From contig JAAUVF010000020.1 in the NCBI GenBank assembly GCA_012030815.1, positions 1 through 10,187 of the forward strand: a DNA stretch of 10,187 nt, read 5' to 3'. Position numbers and translations under genes: made by a program. Source of the stretch: Nanobdellota archaeon (lineage in GTDB: Archaea; Thermoproteota; Nitrososphaeria; Nitrososphaerales; Nitrosopumilaceae). Under the pieces are notes generated by a model. The model made no database searches, was not told the origin of the DNA, and was given only the letters and a program-made list of their open reading frames with translations. Positions within the stretch are counted from its first letter, which is position 1. Each line of letters begins with the position of its first letter. Below, piece by piece: positions 1 through 6,128 of the stretch.

Positions 1-161
1 GAATTAAACTTCAATTTGACGTCCTCCAATTTCTGGTCGTTCACCCTGCTCCCTGCCCCAAAGATTGGATCAAATGTAACTCCACCAACGCCAACCTTTC
101 TTATTGCTTTTATAACTTGCTTTGATACTTCACTTTGTACAACTGCTTCTACTCTCTTCAC
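1..161 (-). CDS. PII-family nitrogen regulatory protein (GlnB/GlnK-like), N-terminal part only
   Basis: The reverse strand reads from a GTG at 161 to the window edge, 53 residues without a stop. It begins VKRVEAVVQSEVSKQVIKAI and continues RKVGVGGVTF. This matches the first beta-alpha-beta unit of PII proteins (E. coli GlnB: MKKIDAII...VGITGMTV). PII trimers bind ATP/ADP and 2-oxoglutarate and control ammonium transporters and nitrogen enzymes through the flexible T-loop. The T-loop region (bases about 1-70) is odd. The open frame gives GAGSRVNDQKLEDVKLKFN, but the neighbouring frame gives GREQGERPEIGGRQIEV, which looks more like a T-loop. Two compensating frame changes may therefore lie here. 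The GTG start is supported by the position of the family's N-terminus and by a TATA-like box about 26 bases upstream. The C-terminal half lies outside the window. Family call fairly secure; T-loop sequence not. Confidence 0.72.
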   Translation of the reverse strand, partial: MKRVEAVVQSEVSKQVIKAIRKVGVGGVTFDPIFGAGSRVNDQKLEDVKLKFN

Positions 162-182
162 AATAAAATTACAATTATTACA

Positions 183-192
183 CTTTAAAAAT
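183..192 (-). promoter_or_regulatory. TATA-like box of the PII gene
   Basis: The reverse strand reads ATTTTTAAAG, centred about 26 bases before the GTG at 161. This is the spacing expected if transcription starts at or beside the start codon. No Shine-Dalgarno-like sequence lies between. Inferred from spacing and base composition only, in an AT-rich background. Confidence 0.35.
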
Positions 193-218
193 ATACTTTA
201 GATTATCACCGATTATTG

Positions 219-253
219 TTGATATCAAAATTGAATATCATTATTGAAAATCA
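219..253. repeat. Three iterated TTGA-ATCA motifs between divergent genes (candidate operator)
   Basis: Three related imperfect palindromes lie in a row: TTGATATCA (219-227, inside the perfect palindrome TTGATATCAA), TTGAATATCA (231-240) and TTGAAAATCA (244-253). Their starts are spaced 12 and 13 bases apart, and the last ends 8 bases before the likely TATA box of the cupredoxin gene. Repeated inverted half-sites just upstream of an archaeal TATA box suit binding of a dimeric regulator, which could serve the cupredoxin gene, the PII gene or both. The regulator is unknown, and AT-rich DNA can produce such patterns by chance. Confidence 0.4.
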
Positions 254-260
254 TGTTTAG

Positions 261-268
261 CTTATATG
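261..268 (+). promoter_or_regulatory. TATA-like box of the cupredoxin gene
   Basis: CTTATATG is centred about 28 bases before the ATG at 293. This fits a leaderless or nearly leaderless archaeal transcript. It lies directly downstream of the three TTGA-ATCA motifs. Confidence 0.4.
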
Positions 269-292
269 CAATTCAAATTATAAATTATTACA

Positions 293-1301
293 ATGTATTT
301 TCTAATATTTGTTATTATTATTGGTGTATTAGGCTCGTCTTCTCTCATATATGCAGAAGATTATGCAATTAGTATTCCATTTGGAGCATATAATCCAGAA
401 CTAAATACTCCTGCAGAAGTGTGGTATGATCCACCTCAAATGTTTGTAACGATTGATGATACAATTACGTGGTATAATGATGATCGGGAAGGTCATACAG
501 TTACTAGTGGAAAAGGATCTGGACGATTTGGTTGGATGAGTGATGATTTTGGAACACCTAATAATTATTTTAACAGTGATAGATTTATGCCAGGAGAATC
601 ATGGTCATACAAATTTGAAGAATCTGGTACTTTTTCCTATTATTGCACAATTCATCCTTGGATGGAAGGTGTCATAATTGTTGAAAAAAAATTCCAGATT
701 ATCCCCATGATGCAACAGGAAAAAAATTAGAATTCCCACTTTTACAATATACTCCAGATAGAAACATAGAAGTTAATCTTACATGGGATCCACCAATCAT
801 AAAGACTCATGAAAAAATACAATTTGTATATCAATTTTATGATCCTCAAACAAATTCTAATCTAGCTAAAATGGAATATACAATCATAATATTCCAAAAT
901 GGAAAAGAAATTTTTCGTGATGATGGTATAAACCAAATTGGTGGTGACTATAGAAATTTTATTTTTAGTGATTCTGGTTCAATAATAATTCGTATAGAAG
1001 GAATTCAATCATCGTCAATTTTAGCTGAAGAAAGTGTAACTGTATCTGGAACTATCGAGAATAAAGCTCAAAGAGCAGTGGATTTTACTACTATGGTTTA
1101 TGACAATCCAGAAAAACTAGTCATGAAACTTATCATACAAAACCGGCTCAGAGATTAGAGTTTTATTATGAATTAATGACGCTTATCGTTTTAATTCCAG
1201 CTGTTTTATTCATTGGTGCAATATTTTGGCTTAAGAAAAACCTAAACTTCCAAATAGTAAAGCTGGAACTGTTAATATTTAAAATAATAAAAAGAAATTA
1301 A
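293..1301 (+). CDS. Membrane-anchored cupredoxin (plastocyanin-like) protein; frame broken twice
   Basis: An N-terminal hydrophobic segment (about residues 1-22, MYFLIFVIIIGVLGSSSLIYA) acts as signal or anchor. A type 1 copper domain follows, with His in EGHTVTSGKG and the cluster YYCTIHPWMEG, which supplies Cys, His and a candidate Met. The frame stops at 728-730 but carries on one frame over: a missing A in the run 684-691 gives VEKKIPDYPHDATGKK and a beta-rich region to about 1115. A second missing A in 1112-1116 joins that to a C-terminal hydrophobic helix (LMTLIVLIPAVLFIGAIFWL) and lysine-rich tail ending in TAA at 1301. With both bases restored the product is about 336 residues: signal, copper domain, second beta-rich domain, membrane anchor. 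Thaumarchaea carry many such proteins, thought to carry electrons outside the membrane. The partner is unknown. Sequencing indels are likelier than a true pseudogene. Confidence 0.75.
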
Positions 1302-1316
1302 AAATGATGACCTAAT

Positions 1317-1616
1317 CTAATCGATTAATTCGGTCCAACCTTTAACGAAGACTGAGTTCTTGTAGAGTGGAACTGGTTGTCCAACGGTGAAGTCCATTGG
1401 TCTCATCCAAAAGATTGCCTTTGTTGGGCAAACACCGATACATGCTCCATCGGAGATGCATCTTTCTGGGTAAAAGACAAATGCCTTACCTCTCTTCCAG
1501 CCTTCGACTGGTTTTACTCTAAGTACATCTGGTCCTAATGTTGTACAGATTTCTACACATAGTGCGCATCCAATACACATTTGTTCGCTGATGTCTGGAA
1601 TAATTCCTACTGGCAT
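1317..1616 (-). CDS. Ferredoxin-like iron-sulfur protein with an Asp replacing one cluster Cys
   Basis: A 99-residue soluble protein with two ferredoxin motifs. The first is complete: C14-x2-C17-x2-C20-x3-C24. The second is C53-x2-D56-x2-C59-x3-C63-P, with Asp where the second Cys normally sits. In bacterial-type two-cluster ferredoxins, cluster I would use C14, C17, C20 and C63, and cluster II C53, position 56, C59 and C24. The Asp pattern matches Pyrococcus furiosus ferredoxin, in which Asp ligates a [4Fe-4S] cluster that readily becomes [3Fe-4S]. The spacer between motifs (residues 25-52) and the tail (64-99) are longer than in minimal ferredoxins. It is probably an electron carrier; the partner is not evident from neighbours. 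The gene is intact and looks less AT-rich than its surroundings. Start ATG at 1616 is supported by a TATA-like box 30 bases upstream. It converges on the cupredoxin gene 15 bases away. Confidence 0.85.
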   Translation of the reverse strand: MPVGIIPDISEQMCIGCALCVEICTTLGPDVLRVKPVEGWKRGKAFVFYPERCISDGACIGVCPTKAIFWMRPMDFTVGQPVPLYKNSVFVKGWTELID

Positions 1617-1640
1617 AACGAAATTTTCTTTGCTTTTGCT

Positions 1641-1650
1641 CTTAATATAA
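1641..1650 (-). promoter_or_regulatory. TATA-like box of the ferredoxin gene
   Basis: The reverse strand reads TTATATTAAG, centred about 30 bases before the ATG at 1616. The 20-bp tandem repeat begins about 20 bases further upstream, a suitable place for a regulator or a strong BRE/activator region. Confidence 0.4.
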
Positions 1651-1670
1651 TTTGCCCAAAAAATGTGTTC

Positions 1671-1710
1671 TATAACGGCGTTTCAAATTTTATAACACCG
1701 TTTAAAATTC
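1671..1710. repeat. Tandem pair of 20-bp direct repeats upstream of the ferredoxin gene
   Basis: TATAACGGCGTTTCAAATTT (1671-1690) is followed with no gap by TATAACACCGTTTAAAATTC (1691-1710). The two units match at 16 of 20 positions. Each has AAC-N3-GTT symmetry at its core; the first is AACG-G-CGTT. The block lies in the 113-base gap between the ferredoxin start (1616) and the end of the upstream minus-strand gene (1730). A unit length near two helical turns would place two bound proteins on the same face of the DNA. Function is inferred. Confidence 0.45.
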
Positions 1711-1729
1711 TGATCGCTTTCAAAAACGA

Positions 1730-2352
1730 TTAATCATTAGAATAATCAATTTTGAATATTTTATCAGTAGATCCAACTTGGTTTAATGATCCAAGCATGA
1801 TACTCCCACCAATTCTTTTCAGATGATACATGCCAGATTTTTTTGAATCAATAATGTGTCTTCCTCCTGGGGAAAGTATCCATTCGCCATCATCATTTTT
1901 CGAGTTATTGCAGTAATTATCACTAAAGAGTCACCTTCTCTTCCAACTGATGAAAGTAGCATTAATGAAGCATTAATGAATCTCCCAGATTCTTTCTCAT
2001 CAAATATGTTGTAAAATCCATTAAGTGAATCAATTATCACCAAGAATTTTTCATTAGATATTTTTTTTGCAATTTCAGATATGGTTTTTTTTAAATCAGT
2101 CTTATTTGGACGATAAATCTCTACATTCTCATTTTTTTTAATCATTTCTGAAACAACATAACCGCTATAAAGTAAATCAAAATCTAAAAAAATTACAGGA
2201 AAAGTTACAGAATCTATTAAATCAATCAACATTTTAGCTTTAAGAAAAGGTTCAGAGCATAAAATGATATTTGGATTTTTTGTTGAAAAGTCCTTTTTTA
2301 TATGAACTAAATCATTATCTAAAATCTGTTGAGGATTTTTATCCAACACCAC
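1730..2352 (-). CDS. RecA/KaiC-superfamily-like protein with degenerate Walker A; frame broken once
   Basis: The N-terminal 170 residues suggest a RecA-type fold. At the P-loop position is E34-PFLK-A39-K40-M41, which keeps the Lys but lacks both Gly and the Ser/Thr of GxxxxGK[ST]. A good Walker B-like strand, FLVIIDSLNGFYN, spans residues 103-115, and SLVIITAITRK (142-152) resembles a later core strand. The frame stops at 1819, but adding one A to the run at 1838-1844 continues it as KKSGMYHLKRIGGSIMLG and on to TAA at 1730, giving 207 residues. GTG codons at 2352 and 2349 are both possible starts; a TATA-like sequence at 2366-2375 slightly favours the second. It diverges from the aminotransferase gene 23 bases away. 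Function unknown; it could be a non-ATP-binding regulator related to KaiC/RadB. The superfamily call is by eye and only moderate. Confidence 0.55.
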
Positions 2353-2375
2353 TTTAGTATATCACAGATATAATA
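2353..2375. promoter_or_regulatory. Very short divergent promoter region
   Basis: Only 23 bases separate the two divergent starts. They contain TATA-like sequences on both strands: GTATATC on the plus strand (2357-2363) and ATTATATC on the minus strand. Each box lies closer to the annotated start than the usual 25-30 bases. Transcription may therefore begin slightly inside either annotated gene, with true starts at the TTG at 2382 (plus) or the GTG at 2349 (minus). Inferred. Confidence 0.3.
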
Positions 2376-3527
2376 ATGAATTTGACTTCAAAAGATATAT
2401 CAGAAGATTTTCATAATTCTGGGAAAATTTATCTAAATAATGCTTCTGTTTCTTTAATGCCTTTACAAAGCATTGAAGCAATGAAAGATTTCCAAATATC
2501 ATACAATTCTATGGGACCTGATTCGATAGATTCACAACCATTTATTACTGAAAAATTACAAAATACTAGAAAAATTATTGCAAAAATTATCAACTGTCAA
2601 CCAGAAGAAGTCATCTTAACTCAAAGTACTACAGATGGAATAAACATAGTAGCTAATGGACTATCATTTGAACAAAATTCAAATATTATCATTAGAGGAT
2701 TTTCACATGAGCATCATGCAAATTTCTATCCTTGGCTAAGATTACAAAATAAAATTAAAATTAAAAATTTATCTATAGATAAAAACGGTTTTTTTGATCT
2801 TGATGAATTGAAAAAACTTCTTGATACTGACACAAAATTAGTAGCCTTTAGTCATGCATTATACAATACAGGTTCAATATTGCCAGTTGAAGAAATCGGA
2901 AGTATACTAGAAAGTAATACCTCTTTTTTCATTGATAGTGCACAAACTATTGGTTGTATAGGTAATTTTGATGTTGCAAAGACCAAATGTGATTTTATGT
3001 CTTTTAATGGTTCAAAGTGGTTATGTGGACCTATGGGAACTGGTTTATTTTATTGTAACAAAAAATCACATGAATTACTAGAACCCATGACAATTGGAGG
3101 TGAATCAGCAATGATATATGATAAAACAAATCTAGCATTCAAGGATATTCCAGATAAATTCCAAACAGGATTTCGTAATTATGTAGGAATTGTAGGTTTA
3201 GAATCATCTGCAAATTATCTTCTTAAGTTTGGTATGGAAAATATTCGTAAAAAAAATCTATATCTTTCAAATCTTTTAAGAGAAGAACTATCCAAAATAA
3301 AAAGTATTATTCTATATGGACCGGATAATCCTGAAGAAAGAACAAGTATAGTTTCCTTCAATATTGATGGTCATGATCCACAAACAATTGTAGAAAAACT
3401 TGAAAAGCAAAATATTGTACTTGCTGTTAGAGAAATTCTAGAACAAAAGATCGTACGAGTATCACCTCATTTTTTCAATACTGAATCTGAAATACTTCGA
3501 GTTGTAGATGCAATAAAAAATCTATGA
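2376..3527 (+). CDS. Class V aminotransferase, SufS/CsdA-like fold without the catalytic Cys
   Basis: A complete 383-residue PLP enzyme of the cysteine desulfurase family. Visible features in order: IYLNNASVS (18-26), the phosphate-binding STTDGIN (84-90), the His that stacks on PLP in HEHHAN (H113), D187 and Q190 in FFIDSAQ, Schiff-base K214 in FNGSKWLCGP, and substrate-carboxylate Arg R361 in RVSPHFFNTESEI. In SufS the catalytic Cys sits in RAGHHCAQP between the small-domain strand and that Arg. Here the segment reads AVREILEQKIVRVS, with no Cys and a shortened loop. It is therefore probably not an ordinary cysteine desulfurase; lyase, epimerase or aminotransferase activity is possible (compare EgtE- or isopenicillin-N epimerase-type members). 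Neighbours are a RecA-like protein (divergent), an Lrp-type ligand domain (3' overlap of 6 bases) and a KynB-like hydrolase. Fold secure, reaction unknown. Confidence 0.8.
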   Translation: MNLTSKDISEDFHNSGKIYLNNASVSLMPLQSIEAMKDFQISYNSMGPDSIDSQPFITEKLQNTRKIIAKIINCQPEEVILTQSTTDGINIVANGLSFEQNSNIIIRGFSHEHHANFYPWLRLQNKIKIKNLSIDKNGFFDLDELKKLLDTDTKLVAFSHALYNTGSILPVEEIGSILESNTSFFIDSAQTIGCIGNFDVAKTKCDFMSFNGSKWLCGPMGTGLFYCNKKSHELLEPMTIGGESAMIYDKTNLAFKDIPDKFQTGFRNYVGIVGLESSANYLLKFGMENIRKKNLYLSNLLREELSKIKSIILYGPDNPEERTSIVSFNIDGHDPQTIVEKLEKQNIVLAVREILEQKIVRVSPHFFNTESEILRVVDAIKNL

Positions 3528-3794
3528 TTTTTCCTGTTCTTCTATTACCATCATTGTTAGTGTTGATTGTATTTTACCAATTTTTCTAACTTTATTTGTG
3601 ATAATTGATCTTAATTTTTCAGCATCTTTAGATGATAATTTTAAGACTATATCGTATACTCCATAAACTCCTTGAACTTCATAATCTACATCTTCGTTAA
3701 CAATAATACGTTTGATATCTTCTATGATTGACTCATCAGATCCTAGGTCAGAATTCAATAACACATAAGCTGTAGGCACATTGCAGTTTTTCAT
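3522..3794 (-). CDS. Stand-alone Lrp/AsnC ligand-binding (RAM) domain protein
   Basis: A 90-residue protein matching the alpha-beta C-terminal domain of Lrp/AsnC regulators: AYVLLNSDLG, then a helix, EVQGVYGVYDIVLKLSSKD with the family's typical G-x-YD turn, a second helix, and a final strand QSTLTMMVIEE. There is no helix-turn-helix. Stand-alone domains of this kind are common in archaea. They bind amino acids or other small ligands and can form mixed oligomers with full-length Lrp proteins, or act as sensors for enzymes. The 3' end overlaps the aminotransferase gene by 6 bases on the opposite strand. The start at 3794 diverges from the cyclase gene 63 bases away. A role in sensing a metabolite of the neighbouring enzymes is only a guess from position. 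Confidence 0.8.
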   Translation of the reverse strand: MKNCNVPTAYVLLNSDLGSDESIIEDIKRIIVNEDVDYEVQGVYGVYDIVLKLSSKDAEKLRSIITNKVRKIGKIQSTLTMMVIEEQEKS

Positions 3795-3857
3795 AAAACA
3801 CTATTTAACCTTTCATAGATCTCAAAAACTGATTAATCCCCATCATAATTTACTGAT

Positions 3858-4498
3858 GTGAAACCAATAGATCTCACATTAACAATATCCGCATCCATTC
3901 CCACTTTTCCTGATTCTCCAAAACCACAATTCATTCATTGGTCTACACTAAAGGAAGATGAATATAATCTTGAATTGTTATTTCTTAGTTCTCATACTGG
4001 TACTCATCTTGATGCACCATATCATTTTGTAAAAAATGGAATAAAAATACATGAAATTCCACTTAAAAGACTACTAGGAAATGGTATATTGATAAAATAA
4101 AAAAAGGAAAAATCAATCAGTTACCAAAAATGATTTAATTTCTTTTGAAAGAAAAATGGCAATATTCCAAACACTCATCAATATTTTTTTATACAGATTG
4201 GCAAAAAAACCTAAATACCAATTATTATTTTATTAATAATCCTGGTCTTTCTGAATCAGCTGCTACATATCTTGTATCAAAAAAGATCAATTTGGTTGGA
4301 ATTGATTCCCCTAACATAGATCTTGGACAAGATAAAAATTTCAGCGTTCATAAAATATTTGCAAAAAATAATGTTTTAATTGTTGAAAATCTATCCAATT
4401 TGAATAGAATACTATCAAAGCAATTTAATTTTGTAATTTTACCATTAAAATTAAAAGATGCTACTGGTTCTCCTGTAAGAGCAATAGCTACTCAATGA
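3858..4498 (+). CDS. Cyclase / kynurenine formamidase-like metal hydrolase (KynB fold); frame broken several times
   Basis: The N-terminal 80 residues start MKPIDLTLTISASIPTFP and carry the metal-site motif SHTGTHLDAPYHF (H46, H50, D52, H56) of the cyclase family (KynB-like). The second half, after about 4150, reads HSSIFFYTDWQKN, GLSESAATYLVSKKINLVGI, DSPNIDLG and ends LKLKDATGSPVRAIATQ, all typical of the family's C-terminal half. Between 4090 and 4175 no single frame is open. Adding one A at each of four runs (4094-4097, 4126-4130, 4152-4156, 4169-4171) gives a continuous, family-like sequence and a 214-residue product, a normal length. Fewer events, including insertions, could also bridge the gap but give a less natural sequence. 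Start GTG at 3858 overlaps an ATGTGA. Members hydrolyse amides or lactones, N-formylkynurenine in KynB; the substrate here is unknown. May be sequencing error or a true pseudogene. Confidence 0.72.
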
Positions 4499-4510
4499 AC
4501 AAAATGAAAT

Positions 4511-5559
4511 CTATTTTTTTATAATTTTTGATAACTTGCCTATTATTGGTATATGATTTCCACAAAACTGGCATTTATTTTCATCATCAAGATTCCATCC
4601 TTCAATATCGAAACCATATCTCTTAACCACAATATTGTTACATTTTGAACAGTAAGTATGTTCTAAACGATGACCTGGCACATTTCCAATATATGCATAT
4701 TCTAATCCAACCTTTTTTGCAATTTCATGATGTTTTTCAAGAGTTTTAACAGGAGTAGATTCAAACTCCATCATTTTATAGTCTGGATGAAAACGTAAAA
4801 AATGAATAGGCATCTCTGGACCAAATTGATCATAAACAAATTTACATAATTTTTCTGCATATTCCAAACTGTCTCCAACTTTTGGAACAATCAGATCTGT
4901 AATTTCTACATGAATTTTTGTTTTATCACGTATTTCTAACAATGTATCAAAAATGGGTTGAGGATCAGGAACCCCGATAAATTTTTTGTAAAATTGGGTT
5001 CTGCGTTACCTTTAAAATCAATTGTAATTGAATCTAAAAATTCTCTCATCATATTTACTGATTCTGGAGTATCATATCCATTTGAGACAAATACATTGTA
5101 GAGATTTTTTTGGTGTGCTATTACTCCACAATCTCTAGCAAACTCGATGAATATTGATGGTTCATTGTATGTATACGCAATTCCATCTGCATCATTATCT
5201 AATGCTGTTTGTACTACTTGGCTAGGAGTCATATCTACACCCTCGATTTTTCTTCTTTGACTAATATCGAAATTCTGACAATATTTGCAAAGCCAATTAC
5301 ATCCAGTTGTGGCAATTGAAAATACCTTAGATCCTGGATTGTAATGTGTAACTGGTTTTTTTTCTATCGGATCTACATGTCCTGCTATTACTTTACCATA
5401 AACAAACAAGTCTAATTTTCCATTTTCATTACCTCGAATTCCACATAATCCAATTTGACCATCGGCCATCTCACAATATCTTGCACAAGCAGTACATCGA
5501 ACTTTCTTGTTAGGTAATTTTTCATAAAGAATTGCCTCTTTATTCATTCCAATTAACAT
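4511..5559 (-). CDS. amrS: AmrS-like radical SAM enzyme (AmmeMemoRadiSam type); frame broken once
   Basis: The N-terminal Cys-rich region has C22-x2-C25-x3-C29 and C39 in GLCGIRGNENG. The radical SAM motif C87-x3-C91-x2-C94 (CNWLCKYC) binds the [4Fe-4S] cluster that cleaves S-adenosylmethionine. AYTYNEPSIFIEF and FVSNGYDTPE are typical of PflA/AmrS enzymes. The frame ends early at 4936, but one extra A in the run 4982-4987 restores TKKFIGVPDPQPIFD and joins it to the rest (VEITDLIVPKVGDS, MPIHFLRFHPDYK). The whole ends in CSKC and CQFC pairs that probably bind zinc, about 349 residues, the usual family length. AmrS is named for genomic association with AMMECR1 and MEMO proteins, neither of which lies in this window. 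Start is ATG at 5559 or at 5547. A TATA-like box centred at 5574 favours 5547 (MNKEAILYEKL) for a leaderless transcript. Exact substrate unknown. Confidence 0.8.
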
Positions 5560-5570
5560 GGATGATTTTC

Positions 5571-5580
5571 ACATATAAGG
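5571..5580 (-). promoter_or_regulatory. TATA-like box of the radical SAM gene
   Basis: The reverse strand reads CCTTATATGT, with its centre about 27 bases before the ATG at 5547 and only 15 before the ATG at 5559. In an organism with leaderless transcripts this supports the downstream ATG as the true start. Confidence 0.4.
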
Positions 5581-5603
5581 TGCATCTCTTTTTCGCAATC
5601 CTA

Positions 5604-5612
5604 AAAATATAG
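5604..5612 (+). promoter_or_regulatory. TATA-like box of the phosphatase gene
   Basis: AAAATATAG is centred about 22 bases before the ATG at 5630. It shares the 70-base divergent region with the promoter of the radical SAM gene. Weak in isolation; supported by the same spacing at other genes here. Confidence 0.35.
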
Positions 5613-5629
5613 AAAATATTACAATACTT

Positions 5630-6127
5630 ATGAGCAAACCTGGAAACATTTGGAGAAAAGTTCATGGTAAAATTACTAAAAAACCAACTAATTTCTCATG
5701 GTTAATTGAAGATAAACTTGCAGGTTCAGGAATGCCAACAAGTTTTGATGAGCTAGATTGGATTCTAAAACAAGGTGTTACATCAATTGTAACTATGACT
5801 GAAAATGCATTACCTGAAGAATGGGTAAATGATATTGGTTACTTGCATGTTCCAACTCCAGATTTTACAGCTCCTGACATGGATAAAATAGATACCGCAG
5901 TTGATTTTATCCATAAAAAAATTTCAAAGGATCAAGCTGTAATGGTTCACTGCGCAGCTGGAATGGGAAGAGCTGGGACTATACTAGCTTGCTATTTGGT
6001 AAAATATCAAAACTATTCTGCAAAAAATGCAATTACAAAAATTCGAACCGCAAGGCCAGGATCAATTCAATCTGAGGTGCAAGAATTGGCTATTGCTTTT
6101 TATGAAAAACATGTAAAAAGTAAATAG
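5630..6127 (+). CDS. DUSP23/VHZ-like dual-specificity protein phosphatase
   Basis: A complete 165-residue cysteine phosphatase. The signature loop is H107-C108-AAGMG-R114 (HCxxGxxR), with C108 the nucleophile and R114 binding phosphate. The likely general acid is D78 in PTPDFTAPD. ILACYLVKY and ARPGSIQSEVQELAIAFYEK follow, closely like human DUSP23 (HCALGFGRTGT, LACYLVK, RPGSIE). One difference is A115 directly after the Arg, where most members have Ser or Thr that stabilises the Cys thiolate during release. It should hydrolyse phosphotyrosine or phosphoserine/threonine, or a small phosphate ester; the target is unknown. It diverges from the radical SAM gene and converges on a small gene, with one base between the stops. 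Start ATG at 5630 fits family length and a TATA-like box upstream. Confidence 0.85.
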   Translation: MSKPGNIWRKVHGKITKKPTNFSWLIEDKLAGSGMPTSFDELDWILKQGVTSIVTMTENALPEEWVNDIGYLHVPTPDFTAPDMDKIDTAVDFIHKKISKDQAVMVHCAAGMGRAGTILACYLVKYQNYSAKNAITKIRTARPGSIQSEVQELAIAFYEKHVKSK

Positions 6128-6128
6128 A

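Noticed and set aside
16..201. Plus-strand open frame of 61 codons at the left edge
   Set aside because: It lies antisense to the PII gene, whose reverse-strand product is clearly family-like.
684..691. Programmed ribosomal frameshift in the cupredoxin
   Set aside because: The same kind of one-base loss recurs in unrelated genes, and no slippery heptamer plus structure is evident. Sequencing error is simpler.
871..1158. Separate 95-residue gene downstream of the cupredoxin
   Set aside because: It has no promoter or start context and reads as the continuation of the cupredoxin gene after one lost A.
1302..1316. Terminator between the convergent cupredoxin and ferredoxin genes
   Set aside because: Only 15 bases, with no hairpin and no clear T-tract signal beyond the background.
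2376..3527. Calling the gene kynureninase or sufS outright
   Set aside because: It lacks the SufS catalytic Cys, and I see no diagnostic kynureninase motif. Only the family level is supported.
4145..4498. Independent 117-residue gene starting at TTG
   Set aside because: It matches the C-terminal half of the cyclase family, and the N-terminal half lies directly upstream.
4511..4942. Separate 143-residue zinc-pair protein
   Set aside because: It is the C-terminal part of the radical SAM enzyme; a single base at 4982-4987 joins the two.
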